Of a DNA stretch of 64,000 bases, positions 1 to 9,289 are shown one piece after another. A model generated the notes under the pieces. The model was given only the letters and a program-made list of their open reading frames with translations, did not search any database and was not told the DNA's origin. This DNA is from UMGS1649 sp045611765. Its GTDB lineage: Bacteria > Bacillota > Clostridia > TANB77 > CAG-465. The position numbers and the translations under genes were made by a program. Position 1 is the stretch's first letter, and each line of letters begins with the position of its first letter. The stretch covers positions 1 to 64,000 of the forward strand of contig JAZKXT010000007.1 of NCBI GenBank assembly GCA_045611765.1, given 5' to 3'.

Positions 1-1
1 G

Positions 2-790
2 ACAGTAACAACACCAGAAGGTGGAATAACAAATACGCTTGCAGAAGTACAAGAAATGTATGAAAGCGTAAAAGAATATAAAGGATTCTATATAGCAAGA
101 TATGAAGCTGGACTAAATGTAGGAAGTCATAAAACAAGTGACGATGGAGTAATAATAAAAGCCGTGCATTCAAAAATGGGCAAAGCGCCATATAACTATG
201 TAAGATGGACATATAATAATGTTATGAATGAAGACACAAATGGTGCAGTAGAGATAGCAAGAAGTATATATCCAAAAACCAATAGTAATTATGGTGTAGT
301 ATCTACATTAACATATGGAGTGCAATGGGATAGAACACTAGCTTGGTGGGTAGAAACCAAAGCGCAGAATGGAACAAAAGATGTGACAATATCTAGTAAT
401 ACACAATTAAATACTAGTACAAACTATGGAAATTATAGTAACAATGAAATGGCGTTGGATTCGTTTAATGATGATGCTAAGTATCTGTTATATTCCAATT
501 ATACTTTAGCAACTACATATGCTGATGTGACGACATCAAAAGCTTCAGGAACAAAATGGTTGTTAACAACAGGTGCAACAGAGGAAACAAGAGTAAACAA
601 TATTTATGATATGGCTGGAAACTTACACGAATGGACAATGGAGGGCTCCTATACCTACTACCGTATTAGTCGTGGAGGCAACTTCATCATCAACAGTGCG
701 GACTACCCAGTTTCTAACCGTGGCGACAATGGTCCGTACTACGTGAACCTTTTCAACGGTTTTCGCCCTGCACTTTACATAAAGAAGTAG
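2..790 (+). CDS. FGE-sulfatase/C-type-lectin-fold surface protein, C-terminal part (DGR target)
   Basis: The reading frame is open from base 2, so the 5' end lies outside the window. The visible 262 residues match, segment by segment, the C-terminal half of the protein at 56880-58334 (shared YIARYEAGL, SNYGVVSTLTYGVQWD, NNIYDMAGNL), whose N-terminus is pseudopilin-like. NxxxDMxGNxxEW, RGG and GFRPAL are typical of the formylglycine-generating-enzyme fold, a common scaffold for DGR-diversified ligand-binding proteins. No sulfatase-activating role is implied. From about 642 the codon usage changes abruptly from AT-rich to C-ending codons, consistent with a variable region. Probably an exported or surface-anchored binding protein (inference). 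Confidence 0.75.
   Translation, partial: TVTTPEGGITNTLAEVQEMYESVKEYKGFYIARYEAGLNVGSHKTSDDGVIIKAVHSKMGKAPYNYVRWTYNNVMNEDTNGAVEIARSIYPKTNSNYGVVSTLTYGVQWDRTLAWWVETKAQNGTKDVTISSNTQLNTSTNYGNYSNNEMALDSFNDDAKYLLYSNYTLATTYADVTTSKASGTKWLLTTGATEETRVNNIYDMAGNLHEWTMEGSYTYYRISRGGNFIINSADYPVSNRGDNGPYYVNLFNGFRPALYIKK
642..790 (+). other. candidate DGR variable region (VR)
   Basis: The last 149 bp of the gene differ from the rest. Nearly every codon at exposed positions has the form NNC or NNT (TAC, TTC, ATC, GAC, GGC, AAC, TCC, ACC), as expected when adenines of AAC/AAT template codons are randomised. The framework (CGT GGA GGC, GGT TTT CGC CCT) is kept. At protein level it aligns without gaps with residues 437-484 of the paralogue at 56880, but the DNA is very different. 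The template it came from is not in this window. Established: DGR variable regions sit at the 3' end of CLec-type genes. Inference: this is one. Confidence 0.65.
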
Positions 791-791
791 C

Positions 792-813
792 ACTGGTCAC
801 TAGCGGTGCCAGT
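792..813 (+). other. hairpin directly after the VR stop codon
   Basis: ACTGG pairs with CCAGT and CAC with GTG (one bulged T, 5-nt loop TAGCG), starting 2 bp after the TAG stop. DGR targets characteristically carry a short hairpin or cruciform just downstream of the variable region that promotes cDNA integration. Position and size fit that role, although it could also act in termination. Confidence 0.5.
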
Positions 814-1103
814 ACAGGGGTTTGTGTATAGGCATATGCGAGGTAAGTTTAGACTAAAGCGTATTGTATACGGAGCGAAAGCGATGCGTGTGCATCGCAA
901 TGAAATTGGTGTGCTATGCACCGGTTTGAGTTAAGAAAATTGAATAAAATAATACTCCTAGTAGAGTATGGTAAGGTATTATAATCTGCTATATTTCTAC
1001 TAGGAAAATTTTATGTATTATAGGTTATGTTATATGAGGTTAAAAGTTTTAATTTCATATAATTTTTTTATGTAAAATTTTTATAATTTTTTTATAAAAA
1101 GTA
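814..1103. other. intergenic region with GC-rich hairpins
   Basis: No gene is seen. GCGATGC/GCATCGC (881-898) and GTGC/GCAC (911-921) form short hairpins in a segment richer in GC than its surroundings. An 8-bp inverted repeat CCTAGTAG/CTACTAGG (957-964, 997-1004) before an AT-rich tail may terminate the upstream gene. Confidence 0.4.
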
Positions 1104-1132
1104 TTGCAATTATATATTCGTTTGTATATAAT
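1104..1132 (+). promoter_or_regulatory. promoter of the mraZ/dcw cluster
   Basis: TTGCAA, 17-bp spacer, TATAAT; lies just upstream of the MraZ-box repeats. Confidence 0.7.
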
Positions 1133-1142
1133 ATGGGTACAA

Positions 1143-1166
1143 GTGGTAGAAAGTGGAGAGAAGTGG
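1143..1166 (+). promoter_or_regulatory. MraZ operator: three GTGG repeats at 10-bp period
   Basis: GTGG occurs at 1143, 1153 and 1163, exactly one helical turn apart, between the promoter and the mraZ start. Known MraZ regulators bind such direct repeats in front of their own gene, so the cluster is probably autoregulated. Confidence 0.7.
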
Positions 1167-1178
1167 GGGAATAAAATC

Positions 1179-1610
1179 TTGTTATTAGGAGAGTACAATC
1201 ATACAATAGACGAAAAATCTAGAGTAATAGTACCAAGTAAGTTCAGAGATGATCTTGGTAGTACTTTTGTTGTAACTAAAGGTTTTGATAAATGCTTATT
1301 TGCATTCTCTATTACAGAATGGCAAAACTTCGAAGCTCAACTTAAAGCATTACCACTTTCAAATGAAAATGCTAGAAAATATGTAAGATACTTTATGGCT
1401 GGGGCAACAGAGTGTCAAGTAGACAAACAAGGAAGAGTGCTAATACCAGCTAATTTAAAAGAACATGCGGGTCTTAAAAAAGATGTTGTTATAACTGGCG
1501 TATCAACTAGAGCAGAAATTTGGGATAAGGATGCTTGGGATGCATATACAAGTGGTGACAATATAGACCTTGATGAAATTGCTAGTCACATGTCAGAGTT
1601 TGGCATATGA
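1179..1610 (+). CDS. mraZ: transcriptional regulator MraZ
   Basis: AbrB-fold DNA-binding protein that binds repeats in front of its own gene and heads the division/cell-wall cluster. The 143-residue length equals that of typical Firmicutes MraZ. The start is taken as TTG at 1179 (reads MLLGEYNHTID), with GGGGGA eight bases upstream. The longer frame from 1104 would begin inside the promoter and is rejected. Two tandem MraZ repeats are visible, each with a D-x-K-x-R motif: DEKSRVIVPSKF near residue 11 and DKQGRVLIPANL near residue 83. It is followed by a 199-bp A-rich gap with no gene before rsmH. Confidence 0.93.
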   Translation: MLLGEYNHTIDEKSRVIVPSKFRDDLGSTFVVTKGFDKCLFAFSITEWQNFEAQLKALPLSNENARKYVRYFMAGATECQVDKQGRVLIPANLKEHAGLKKDVVITGVSTRAEIWDKDAWDAYTSGDNIDLDEIASHMSEFGI

Positions 1611-1809
1611 TATAGATTGAACTAAAGATAAAACAAAATATACAAAAGATAAAAATAATAAAAAACGAATGAAAAAGAATTAAAAAACAAAAGATTTTAA
1701 AAAGAAAACTACTTACTCATACTTAAGATAAGATTTACATTATTTACAAAGGATAAAATAATTAATAAACAAAAGATAGCTAAATTTTTATTACAGGAGA
1801 AAGATTATT

Positions 1810-2742
1810 GTGGAATTTAATCACGTACCAGTTTTACTAGAAAAATGTATTGAATGTCTGAACATAAAAAAAGGGGGAGTCTATGTTGATGGTACCCTTG
1901 GTGGTGGCGGGCATTCTTCGTGCGTTTTAAAAAGGTTAAATAACACAGGAAAACTTATAGGGATAGATAGAGATAGTGAAGCGCTTGCGCACACAAAGGA
2001 AAGATTAAAAGAATATACAAATGTTATATATGTAAAGGATAACCACGAGAACATAAAAAACATATTATGTGACCTTGGTATAGAAAATGTGGACGGAATT
2101 TTATTAGATTTAGGAGTATCATCTTATCAGTTGGATGAAGCCTCTAGGGGATTTAGTTATATGCACGACGCGCCTCTAGACATGAGAATGAATAAAGACC
2201 AAGAATTTACAGCATTCGATGTGGTTAATAAATATACGGAGGATGAGCTTACAAAAATATTTTTTGAATATGGTGAAGAAAAATATTCTAAATCTATAGC
2301 GAAGAAAATAGTAGAAGTAAGAAAGATTAAAGATATTGAAACTACTTTTGAACTTGTAGATGTTATAAAATCAGCAATACCAGCAAAAGCGAGGAATGAA
2401 AAACAACATCCAGCTAAAAGAGTATTTCAAGCTATTAGAATAGAAGTAAACGGTGAATTAGTACAGCTAGAATCTGCTATAAAAGATGCTGTTTCTTGCT
2501 TAAAACAAGGCGGAAGACTATTAATTATCACTTTCCATTCACTAGAAGACAGGATTGTTAAGAAAACATTTGAAAACTTAGAAGGAAGATGTACTTGTCC
2601 GCCAGATTTTCCAAAATGCATATGCGGTTTTAAATCTTATGGTAAAGTAATTACAAAGAAACCAATAATAGCAACAGAGCAAGAGCTGGAAGATAACCCA
2701 AGAGCTAGAAGCGCAAAACTTAGAGTGTTCGAAAGAACATAG
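1810..2742 (+). CDS. rsmH: 16S rRNA (cytosine(1402)-N4)-methyltransferase RsmH
   Basis: Methylates N4 of C1402 in the ribosomal P site using S-adenosylmethionine. GTG start with AGGAGA eight bases upstream; 310 residues, normal for the family. The SAM-binding glycine loop VDGTLGGGGHS lies at about residues 27-37, and LLDLGVSSYQLD and the C-terminal signature HPAKRVFQAIRIEVN are present. Second gene of the dcw cluster, as in most bacteria. Confidence 0.96.
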   Translation: MEFNHVPVLLEKCIECLNIKKGGVYVDGTLGGGGHSSCVLKRLNNTGKLIGIDRDSEALAHTKERLKEYTNVIYVKDNHENIKNILCDLGIENVDGILLDLGVSSYQLDEASRGFSYMHDAPLDMRMNKDQEFTAFDVVNKYTEDELTKIFFEYGEEKYSKSIAKKIVEVRKIKDIETTFELVDVIKSAIPAKARNEKQHPAKRVFQAIRIEVNGELVQLESAIKDAVSCLKQGGRLLIITFHSLEDRIVKKTFENLEGRCTCPPDFPKCICGFKSYGKVITKKPIIATEQELEDNPRARSAKLRVFERT

Positions 2743-2804
2743 AAATTAAAAATAAAGATAAAAATAAAAAGTAAAGACAAAACAAAAGAAATGAGGTGAA
2801 TTTA

Positions 2805-3308
2805 GTGATAGTAGATAAAGCATATGCATATGATTTAAGTGTACCAGAAATTGCACCAAAAAATGTGCCTAATAAAAAAGATTTTAAATTAGTAAGAAAT
2901 ACTAAGAAAGTTGTGTTAGAATCCGGCAAAGCTAGTGTAAAAAACATAAAAGTAGCACCTAAATCTAAACTATCACTAATATTGTCTGTTGTAGCACTGT
3001 TTGTTATGGCTCTTGTTACAAGTTATAGATATAACTTAATAAGCGAAAAAAACTTGGAATTACAAAGATTAAAAATGGACCAAGTTACAGTTAATTCTGA
3101 ACTTGCAACAACAGAAGTTGCAATGGAGAGACTAATAGATAAAGACACAGTTGAATCTTACGCAAAACAACAATTAGGAATGCAAAAACCAGAAAAAAGT
3201 CAAATTGTATATATAAATTCTAATTACGAAACTAAGGTTGAACAAATTGAAAATAAAAATATATTTGAAAAAGGAATAGATAAACTTAAAAATTTAATAG
3301 GTATGTAA
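2805..3308 (+). CDS. ftsL: cell division protein FtsL-like
   Basis: Small bitopic septum protein expected to form a complex with FtsQ/DivIB and DivIC. The GTG at 2805 is preferred over GTG 2796 because GAGGTG (2794-2799) then lies six bases upstream. One membrane segment (about residues 55-74) follows a lysine-rich cytoplasmic part, then a coiled coil (residues 80-115). Primary sequence conservation is poor in this family; the position between rsmH and the PBP and the topology make the call. The cytoplasmic N-terminus, about 55 residues, is longer than usual. Confidence 0.75.
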   Translation: MIVDKAYAYDLSVPEIAPKNVPNKKDFKLVRNTKKVVLESGKASVKNIKVAPKSKLSLILSVVALFVMALVTSYRYNLISEKNLELQRLKMDQVTVNSELATTEVAMERLIDKDTVESYAKQQLGMQKPEKSQIVYINSNYETKVEQIENKNIFEKGIDKLKNLIGM

Positions 3309-3382
3309 TAATCATAAAATAGCTAATGTTGTTAAAAAGGAAGTAGCTTATTTATGATTATTTTATTAAGGGGGGAACGCCT

Positions 3383-5563
3383 TTGGCATTTGCTACAGTA
3401 AAAAATAAAAAAAGAGTCACAGTAATGTTAATTATAGCATTAGTGGGTTTTTTTGCTTTAATGGCAAGACTATTTTATGTACAAATTATTAAAGGAAGTT
3501 ACTATAAGGAAAAAGCTTATTCTCAACAAACAAAGGATAGAACTGTTGCTGCAAGTAGAGGAACAATATATGATTGCAATGGAAACAAGTTAGCTCTTAG
3601 TGTATCAGCAAATACGCTAACTGTAGCGCCAACAAACATAAAGGAAGAAGAAAAGGAACAAGTTGCCAAAAATATAAGCGAGATTATCGGCGAAGATTAT
3701 GACAGTGTTTTAGCTAAATTAAATAAAACAGTATCGTTAGTAACAATAAAAAGTAATATTGGCAAGGATGTTGCTACAGAACTTTTAAACTATATATTAG
3801 AAAATGATTTGAAAGGAATATATGTAGATGAATCTACAAATAGAATTTATCCATACAATTCTTTATTGTCTCATGTGCTAGGATTTACAGGGACAGACGA
3901 CCAAGGACTATATGGGCTTGAAGCATATTATGAAGATGAACTTGCTGGTATAGATGGTAGAATTGTAGGAAGTATAGATGGGGGTGGAAATGAGACACCA
4001 TATGAAGACGAAGAATATGTTGCACCTCAAAATGGTAATAGCTTAACTTTGACGATTGACGCTACGATACAATCTATAGTTGAAAAGAATTTAGAAAAAG
4101 CAGTAAAAGAGAATGTATCAGACAAAGGTGTATGTGTTGTGATGAGACCTACAACTGGTGAAGTACTGGCTATGGCAGTATATCCGGATTTCGACCTAAA
4201 TAATCCTTTTACTATAAATAACGAAGAGTTAGCGGCAAAATGGGACACATTATCTTCTAAAGAGAAAAATAATGCGCTTTTGGATATGTGGAGAAATACG
4301 GCTATATCTGATGCGTTTGAACCAGGTTCTACATTTAAGGTGTTAACAGCATCGGCAGCGTTAGAAGAAAACATTACAGATATTGATACTGCAGGTACAT
4401 TTAATTGCAATGGATATGTGAGTATAGCTGGTTGGAAAATTAGATGTTGGAGATATCCTAGAACACATGGATCACAAAGTTTACGTCAAGCTATAATGAA
4501 TTCTTGTAACCCTTCATTTATGCAAGCAGGACTTAAGCTTGGAGTAAAAAAATATACAGAATATTTAAAAGCATACAATCTTTATGATAGAACTGGAATA
4601 GATTTACCTGGTGAAACAACTGGTATTATCCATAACCCTGAGACGATGACGGAGTTAGATTTAGCTACAACTTCATTTGGGCAAACTATATCTGTTACAG
4701 CGTTACAATCAGCAGTAATGTATTCAGCTATAGCTAACGGTGGAAAAATAATGAAACCTTATGTTGTAAAAGAAATAAGAACTGAAAGCGGAAGCTTAAT
4801 TTCAGAAACAACTCCTACAGTAAAAAAACAAGTAATATCCGAAACGACATCAGCAAAGATTTTATCTGCTCTGTATGATACTGTGGATAAAGGAACTGGT
4901 AAAGCGGCAAAAGTAAGTGGATATACAGTTGCTGGAAAAACAGGAACTGCCGAAGAGGGAAGAGGAAGTAATCTTTGGTACATGGCATCGTTTGCTGGAA
5001 TAGCACCAGTTAATGACCCGGAAATAGTGGTTATATTTAGTTTATATAACCCAACAGGTCCTCAAGGACACCAAGGTGGTACGGTTTGTGCACCAGTTGT
5101 TGGAAATATTATAGATGAAACGTTAAGATATTTAGACGTAAATCCAAGTTATACAGTAGAAGAAACTAAAAATACAGAGACAATAGTAGCTAATTTAATA
5201 GGAAAAACGTACGCTGAAGCAAATAAAATAATAGCAGACAGTGGCTTTAAAATAGCAAGTGACAACAAACTAACAGATGAACAAATTATTCAAGACCAAG
5301 TTCCAAAAGCAGGAGCGAGCCTAATAAAAGGAGCGACCATACGTGTATATAATGACGCAAAAGCAGAGAAACAAACAGTTGCTGTTCCTGATGTTAGGTC
5401 ATATAGCGAAGCAAAAGCTATATCTAAATTAAAATCTTCGGGACTGAATATAAATATTATAGGAAAAGGAAATGCTATAATACAAGACCCAAGTCCTGGA
5501 ACTGTGGTAACAAAAGGTTCAATTATAACAGTAAAATTTGTAGATACAACAGATATTCACTAG
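3383..5563 (+). CDS. division/sporulation penicillin-binding protein (FtsI/SpoVD class) with PASTA repeats
   Basis: Class B transpeptidase that cross-links septal peptidoglycan. TTG start after GGGGGAACGCC. N-terminal membrane anchor about residues 13-33, dimerisation domain, then transpeptidase with STFK (Ser316), SCN (374-376) and KTG (519-521), all catalytic motifs intact. Two C-terminal PASTA domains follow (about 600-665 and 665-725), reading VANLIGKTYAEA and VPDVRSYSEA. Whether it serves vegetative division (PbpB) or spore cortex (SpoVD) cannot be told. As the only class B PBP of the cluster, division is likely. Confidence 0.92.
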   Translation: MAFATVKNKKRVTVMLIIALVGFFALMARLFYVQIIKGSYYKEKAYSQQTKDRTVAASRGTIYDCNGNKLALSVSANTLTVAPTNIKEEEKEQVAKNISEIIGEDYDSVLAKLNKTVSLVTIKSNIGKDVATELLNYILENDLKGIYVDESTNRIYPYNSLLSHVLGFTGTDDQGLYGLEAYYEDELAGIDGRIVGSIDGGGNETPYEDEEYVAPQNGNSLTLTIDATIQSIVEKNLEKAVKENVSDKGVCVVMRPTTGEVLAMAVYPDFDLNNPFTINNEELAAKWDTLSSKEKNNALLDMWRNTAISDAFEPGSTFKVLTASAALEENITDIDTAGTFNCNGYVSIAGWKIRCWRYPRTHGSQSLRQAIMNSCNPSFMQAGLKLGVKKYTEYLKAYNLYDRTGIDLPGETTGIIHNPETMTELDLATTSFGQTISVTALQSAVMYSAIANGGKIMKPYVVKEIRTESGSLISETTPTVKKQVISETTSAKILSALYDTVDKGTGKAAKVSGYTVAGKTGTAEEGRGSNLWYMASFAGIAPVNDPEIVVIFSLYNPTGPQGHQGGTVCAPVVGNIIDETLRYLDVNPSYTVEETKNTETIVANLIGKTYAEANKIIADSGFKIASDNKLTDEQIIQDQVPKAGASLIKGATIRVYNDAKAEKQTVAVPDVRSYSEAKAISKLKSSGLNINIIGKGNAIIQDPSPGTVVTKGSIITVKFVDTTDIH

Positions 5564-5622
5564 GTACTACAAATTAATTTGAAAGTGTGATATAATTATT
5601 TCACATATTGGAGGGATATAAT

Positions 5623-7101
5623 ATGTTATTACAATATCTAGTAGAGGAAATAGAAAAAGAAACTAAAGGAAATCTAAATATAGAGATAAATAAAATAGAA
5701 TATGATTCTAAAAAAATAGAAAAAGGTGACTTGTTTGTAGCAATTCAAGGCTTCAAACAAGATGGCCATGATTATGTAAATGAAGCTATCGAAAATGGAG
5801 CAGTAGCTATAGTAGTACAAAAGGATGTACAAATTAAATGTGAAATCACAGAGGAAGTAACTACTATTACTACGCCAAACACAAGAATAACTTTAGCTGA
5901 ACTTTCAGCAAAGTATTATGATTTCCCGGCTTCAAAACTTAGAATTATAGGAATAACTGGAACAAAGGGAAAAACAACAACTGCATATATGGTAAGAGAC
6001 ATTATGCTAGCTGCTGGAAAAAAGATTGGTATGATAGGTACTATATATAACACATATGCGGATAAAAAAATAGAAGCATATAGGACTTCGCCAGAATCTT
6101 TAGAACTTCATAAACTATTAAGAGACATGGTAGATGCTGGAATAGAATATGTAGTAATGGAAGTATCGTCACACGCATTAGAGCTACACAGAGTACACGG
6201 CATTAAATTTGAAATAGGTGTATTTACAAATATTGCACGTGAACATTTAGATTTTCATAAAGATATGGAAAATTACTTATCTGCTAAAGCTAAAATATTT
6301 GACCAATCCCTTTTTGGCGTTATAAATGCAGACGACATCTATACACCAAAGCTACTTAAAAAGGTAAAATGCAAATATGCAAAATATGGTTTGGATAATG
6401 AAGCAAATATAACAGCAACAGACATACGTATAAATAATAACTATGTAGATTTCAAAATGTATATAAATAAGCAACTTCAAACAATAGCAGTACCAATACC
6501 AGGAAAATATACAGTATATAACGCTATTGCTGCTGTTGCAGTAACAAGTATGCTTGGAGCACAGATGGAGGACGTATTAAAGGGACTTTCAACTGTTAAA
6601 GTACCAGGTAGAAGTGAAATTGTAGAAATAGGAAAAAGCTTTGCAGTTTTAATAGATTATGCACACAATCCATCAAGCTTAGAAGCTATACTTATGAATA
6701 CTAAAAAATATGTAAAGGGAAGAGTTATATTAGTATTCGGCTGTGGAGGAAATAGGGACGTAGAAAAAAGAACAAAAATGGGCGAAATAGCAGGTAAATA
6801 TGCGGACTTTACAATAATCACAACAGACAATCCAAGGGACGAGAAACCAGCCAAAATAGCTCAGGATATAGAAGAAGGAATAAAACAAACTCGTGGATTA
6901 TACAAAGTTATAGAAAAGAGAAAAGAGGCTATTGAATTTGCGATGCGTATTGCTTGGAAGAATGACACAGTAATTCTTGCTGGTAAAGGCCACGAGACAT
7001 ATATGGAGCTAGATAAGGGCAAAAAGATTCCTTTTGACGAAAGACAAATTGTAAAAAAAGCGGCAGAAAAAATGCCAGGAAAAGATGAAATAAAGTATTA
7101 G
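5623..7101 (+). CDS. murE: UDP-MurNAc-L-Ala-D-Glu:meso-diaminopimelate ligase MurE
   Basis: Adds the third amino acid to the wall precursor in the cytoplasm. ATG 5623 is chosen because GGAGGG lies eight bases before it. The ATP loop GITGTKGKTTT is at 110-120. The substrate-selecting motif DNPR at 402-405 indicates meso-diaminopimelate rather than lysine. 492 residues, normal length. Followed 13 bp later by mraY; murF, which often lies between them, is absent. Confidence 0.96.
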   Translation: MLLQYLVEEIEKETKGNLNIEINKIEYDSKKIEKGDLFVAIQGFKQDGHDYVNEAIENGAVAIVVQKDVQIKCEITEEVTTITTPNTRITLAELSAKYYDFPASKLRIIGITGTKGKTTTAYMVRDIMLAAGKKIGMIGTIYNTYADKKIEAYRTSPESLELHKLLRDMVDAGIEYVVMEVSSHALELHRVHGIKFEIGVFTNIAREHLDFHKDMENYLSAKAKIFDQSLFGVINADDIYTPKLLKKVKCKYAKYGLDNEANITATDIRINNNYVDFKMYINKQLQTIAVPIPGKYTVYNAIAAVAVTSMLGAQMEDVLKGLSTVKVPGRSEIVEIGKSFAVLIDYAHNPSSLEAILMNTKKYVKGRVILVFGCGGNRDVEKRTKMGEIAGKYADFTIITTDNPRDEKPAKIAQDIEEGIKQTRGLYKVIEKRKEAIEFAMRIAWKNDTVILAGKGHETYMELDKGKKIPFDERQIVKKAAEKMPGKDEIKY

Positions 7102-7114
7102 AAAGAGGAAAATT

Positions 7115-8068
7115 ATGAATATACAAATGGTTGTGGGGGGAATTTCGTTCTTAATGACGGTCATTTTAAGTTTATGTATAATACCGTATTTAAGAAAACT
7201 TAAAATAGGTCAAATGGTAAGAACGGATGGGCCTGAATCACACTTAAAAAAACAAGGAACTCCAACAATGGGTGGAATAATGATGTTAATAGCTATAATA
7301 GCAGTACTTGCAATATTTGCATTCGAACATCATATATTGATACTACCAATAGTTTTAATAGCAGGATTTGGTATAGTAGGATTTATTGATGACAGAAAAA
7401 AGCTAGTAGAACATAGCAGTGATGGAATAAGTGCTAAAATGAAAATGATACTACTTTTTGTTTTTTCAGCAATGTTTATTGTACTATATCTAGTAGTTTT
7501 CAATTTAGGAACGGAGATAATAATCCCATTTTTAGATATTCCATTTGATATGGGAGTAGGAATATTTGTGCTATTTACCTTGATGGTATTACTTGGCACA
7601 AGTAATGCAGTAAATTTAACGGATGGATTAGACGGATTGGCGTCTGGCGTTGTTGCTATAATTATGACTTTCTTCACACTAATAGCCATAAGAAATGGTG
7701 ACACACCAATGATAGTTTTAGGTGCTGCAACAGTAGGAGCAACGTTAGGATTTTTAATATTTAACGTAAAACCGGCTAAAGTATTTATGGGCGATACTGG
7801 TTCGTTAGCGCTTGGAGCTGCAATTGCTTCTATAGCTATAATTATGAAAATGCCAATATATCTTTTAATAGTAGCCTTTATACCTGTAGCAGAAGCATTA
7901 TCTGTTATGTTACAAGTGGTATATTTTAAGCTTACTAAAGGTAAAAGACTATTTAAGATGGCACCACTTCATCATCACTTTGAACTTTGTGGTATGAAGG
8001 AAACAGGTGTAGTATTAATGTTTTGGATAGTTACAGCGATTCTATCTACAGTTGCATATTTTATATAA
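7115..8068 (+). CDS. mraY: phospho-N-acetylmuramoyl-pentapeptide transferase MraY
   Basis: Integral membrane enzyme that makes lipid I from UDP-MurNAc-pentapeptide and undecaprenyl phosphate. Many hydrophobic segments; family motifs GTPTMGGIM, the aspartate-rich NLTDGLDGLA, FMGDTGSLALG and the histidine cluster APLHHHFE are all present. 317 residues, normal. RBS GAGGA precedes ATG 7115. Confidence 0.96.
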   Translation: MNIQMVVGGISFLMTVILSLCIIPYLRKLKIGQMVRTDGPESHLKKQGTPTMGGIMMLIAIIAVLAIFAFEHHILILPIVLIAGFGIVGFIDDRKKLVEHSSDGISAKMKMILLFVFSAMFIVLYLVVFNLGTEIIIPFLDIPFDMGVGIFVLFTLMVLLGTSNAVNLTDGLDGLASGVVAIIMTFFTLIAIRNGDTPMIVLGAATVGATLGFLIFNVKPAKVFMGDTGSLALGAAIASIAIIMKMPIYLLIVAFIPVAEALSVMLQVVYFKLTKGKRLFKMAPLHHHFELCGMKETGVVLMFWIVTAILSTVAYFI

Positions 8069-8147
8069 TATATACGATATAGTGGTACAGAAGAATGCAT
8101 AAAACAAGAATATGAATAATAAATACTAATATTGAAGGGGGAGGAAA

Positions 8148-9278
8148 ATGCTAAAGTTTTTTAAAAATTTAACAGCAGATAGTAAAAATAAGCAATTAGA
8201 TTTTACATTTTTGTTTACTTTAATAATATTACTTGCTATTGGACTTGTTGCGCTTTCTTCCGCAAGTTCTTATTATGCACTAACTGAATACGGTGACAGT
8301 TCCTACTATCTTGTAAGGCAGCTAATATTTGCGATTGCTGGAATTGTTGCTATGATAGTAGTCTCAAAAATAGACTATAAAGAATATAAAAAATATGGAT
8401 ATTTAATATATATAATTGGTATAGCGCTAATGCTTATGGTGTTTATACCTGGGATAGGTTCGGCAGCCAAAGGTGCAAGACGTTGGCTAAACTTAGGCCT
8501 TTTTACGTTTCAGCCTTCTGAAATAATGAAGCTTAGCCTTATAATTGGAATGTCTACATATATAGTTAAGAACCAGAAAAAAATGAACAGTTGGAAAGGG
8601 TATATTGTACCAATTTGCATGACAGTACTTGTTTGTGTGCTGATGTATTTCCAATCGCACTTAAGTGGTGCAATAGTAATGCTTGCTATATGTGGTATAA
8701 TAATAATTGCAGCAGGCTTTAAGGTGAAAACAAGAACACTAATTATAGTAGGACTTACTGCAATAGCCCTAGTTACAGCCTTTTTATTTTCAGAAGATTA
8801 TAGATTAGATAGGGTAAAATCCTTTTTAGACCCCGAATCGGATATTCAAGGAGGAAACTGGCAACCTACACAAAGTTTGTATGCAATAGGTTCTGGTGGA
8901 ATATTTGGTAGGGGAATAGGTCAGAGCAGACAAAAATACTTGTGGCTTCCTGAAGCTCAAAACGACTTTGTATTTGCAGTATATGCAGAAGAGTTTGGAT
9001 TTGTAGGAGCTACAATAGTAGTTGGACTATTTGCATTTTTAATAATTCGCGGAATAACTATTGCTCTAAAGTCTAAGGACTTATATGGGATGCTTTTAGC
9101 AGTAGGGATTATAGGAATGTTTGCATTCCAAATAGTAATAAACATAGCAGTTGTTACAAAACTTATACCAACAACAGGTATGCCACTTCCGTTCTTTAGC
9201 TCGGGAGGAACATCACTTGTTATAAATCTAGCTGCTATGGGAATAGTTTTAAATATATCTAGGAGTAAATCAAAGTAG
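8148..9278 (+). CDS. ftsW: SEDS peptidoglycan glycosyltransferase FtsW/SpoVE
   Basis: Polytopic SEDS-family enzyme that polymerises lipid II with its partner class B PBP (gene at 3383). About ten membrane segments; characteristic GARRWLNLG, FQPSEIMKL, QSLYAIGSGGIFG and PLPFFSSGG. 376 residues. RBS GGGGGAGG before ATG. Could serve vegetative septation (FtsW) or spore cortex (SpoVE); position next to murG is used by both. murD, common at this place, is missing. Confidence 0.93.
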   Translation: MLKFFKNLTADSKNKQLDFTFLFTLIILLAIGLVALSSASSYYALTEYGDSSYYLVRQLIFAIAGIVAMIVVSKIDYKEYKKYGYLIYIIGIALMLMVFIPGIGSAAKGARRWLNLGLFTFQPSEIMKLSLIIGMSTYIVKNQKKMNSWKGYIVPICMTVLVCVLMYFQSHLSGAIVMLAICGIIIIAAGFKVKTRTLIIVGLTAIALVTAFLFSEDYRLDRVKSFLDPESDIQGGNWQPTQSLYAIGSGGIFGRGIGQSRQKYLWLPEAQNDFVFAVYAEEFGFVGATIVVGLFAFLIIRGITIALKSKDLYGMLLAVGIIGMFAFQIVINIAVVTKLIPTTGMPLPFFSSGGTSLVINLAAMGIVLNISRSKSK

Positions 9279-9289
9279 AGGTGATATAG

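Noticed and set aside
642..790. Segment 58524-58640 as the template for the variable region at 642
   Set aside because: The framework bases differ throughout (CGTGGAGGC, GGTTTTCGC versus GGCATGCGC, GGCGTGCGT); they belong to different target classes.
1104..1178. Longer MraZ start at ATG/TTG near 1104
   Set aside because: That start falls on the -35 hexamer of the promoter; the conserved protein begins at TTG 1179.
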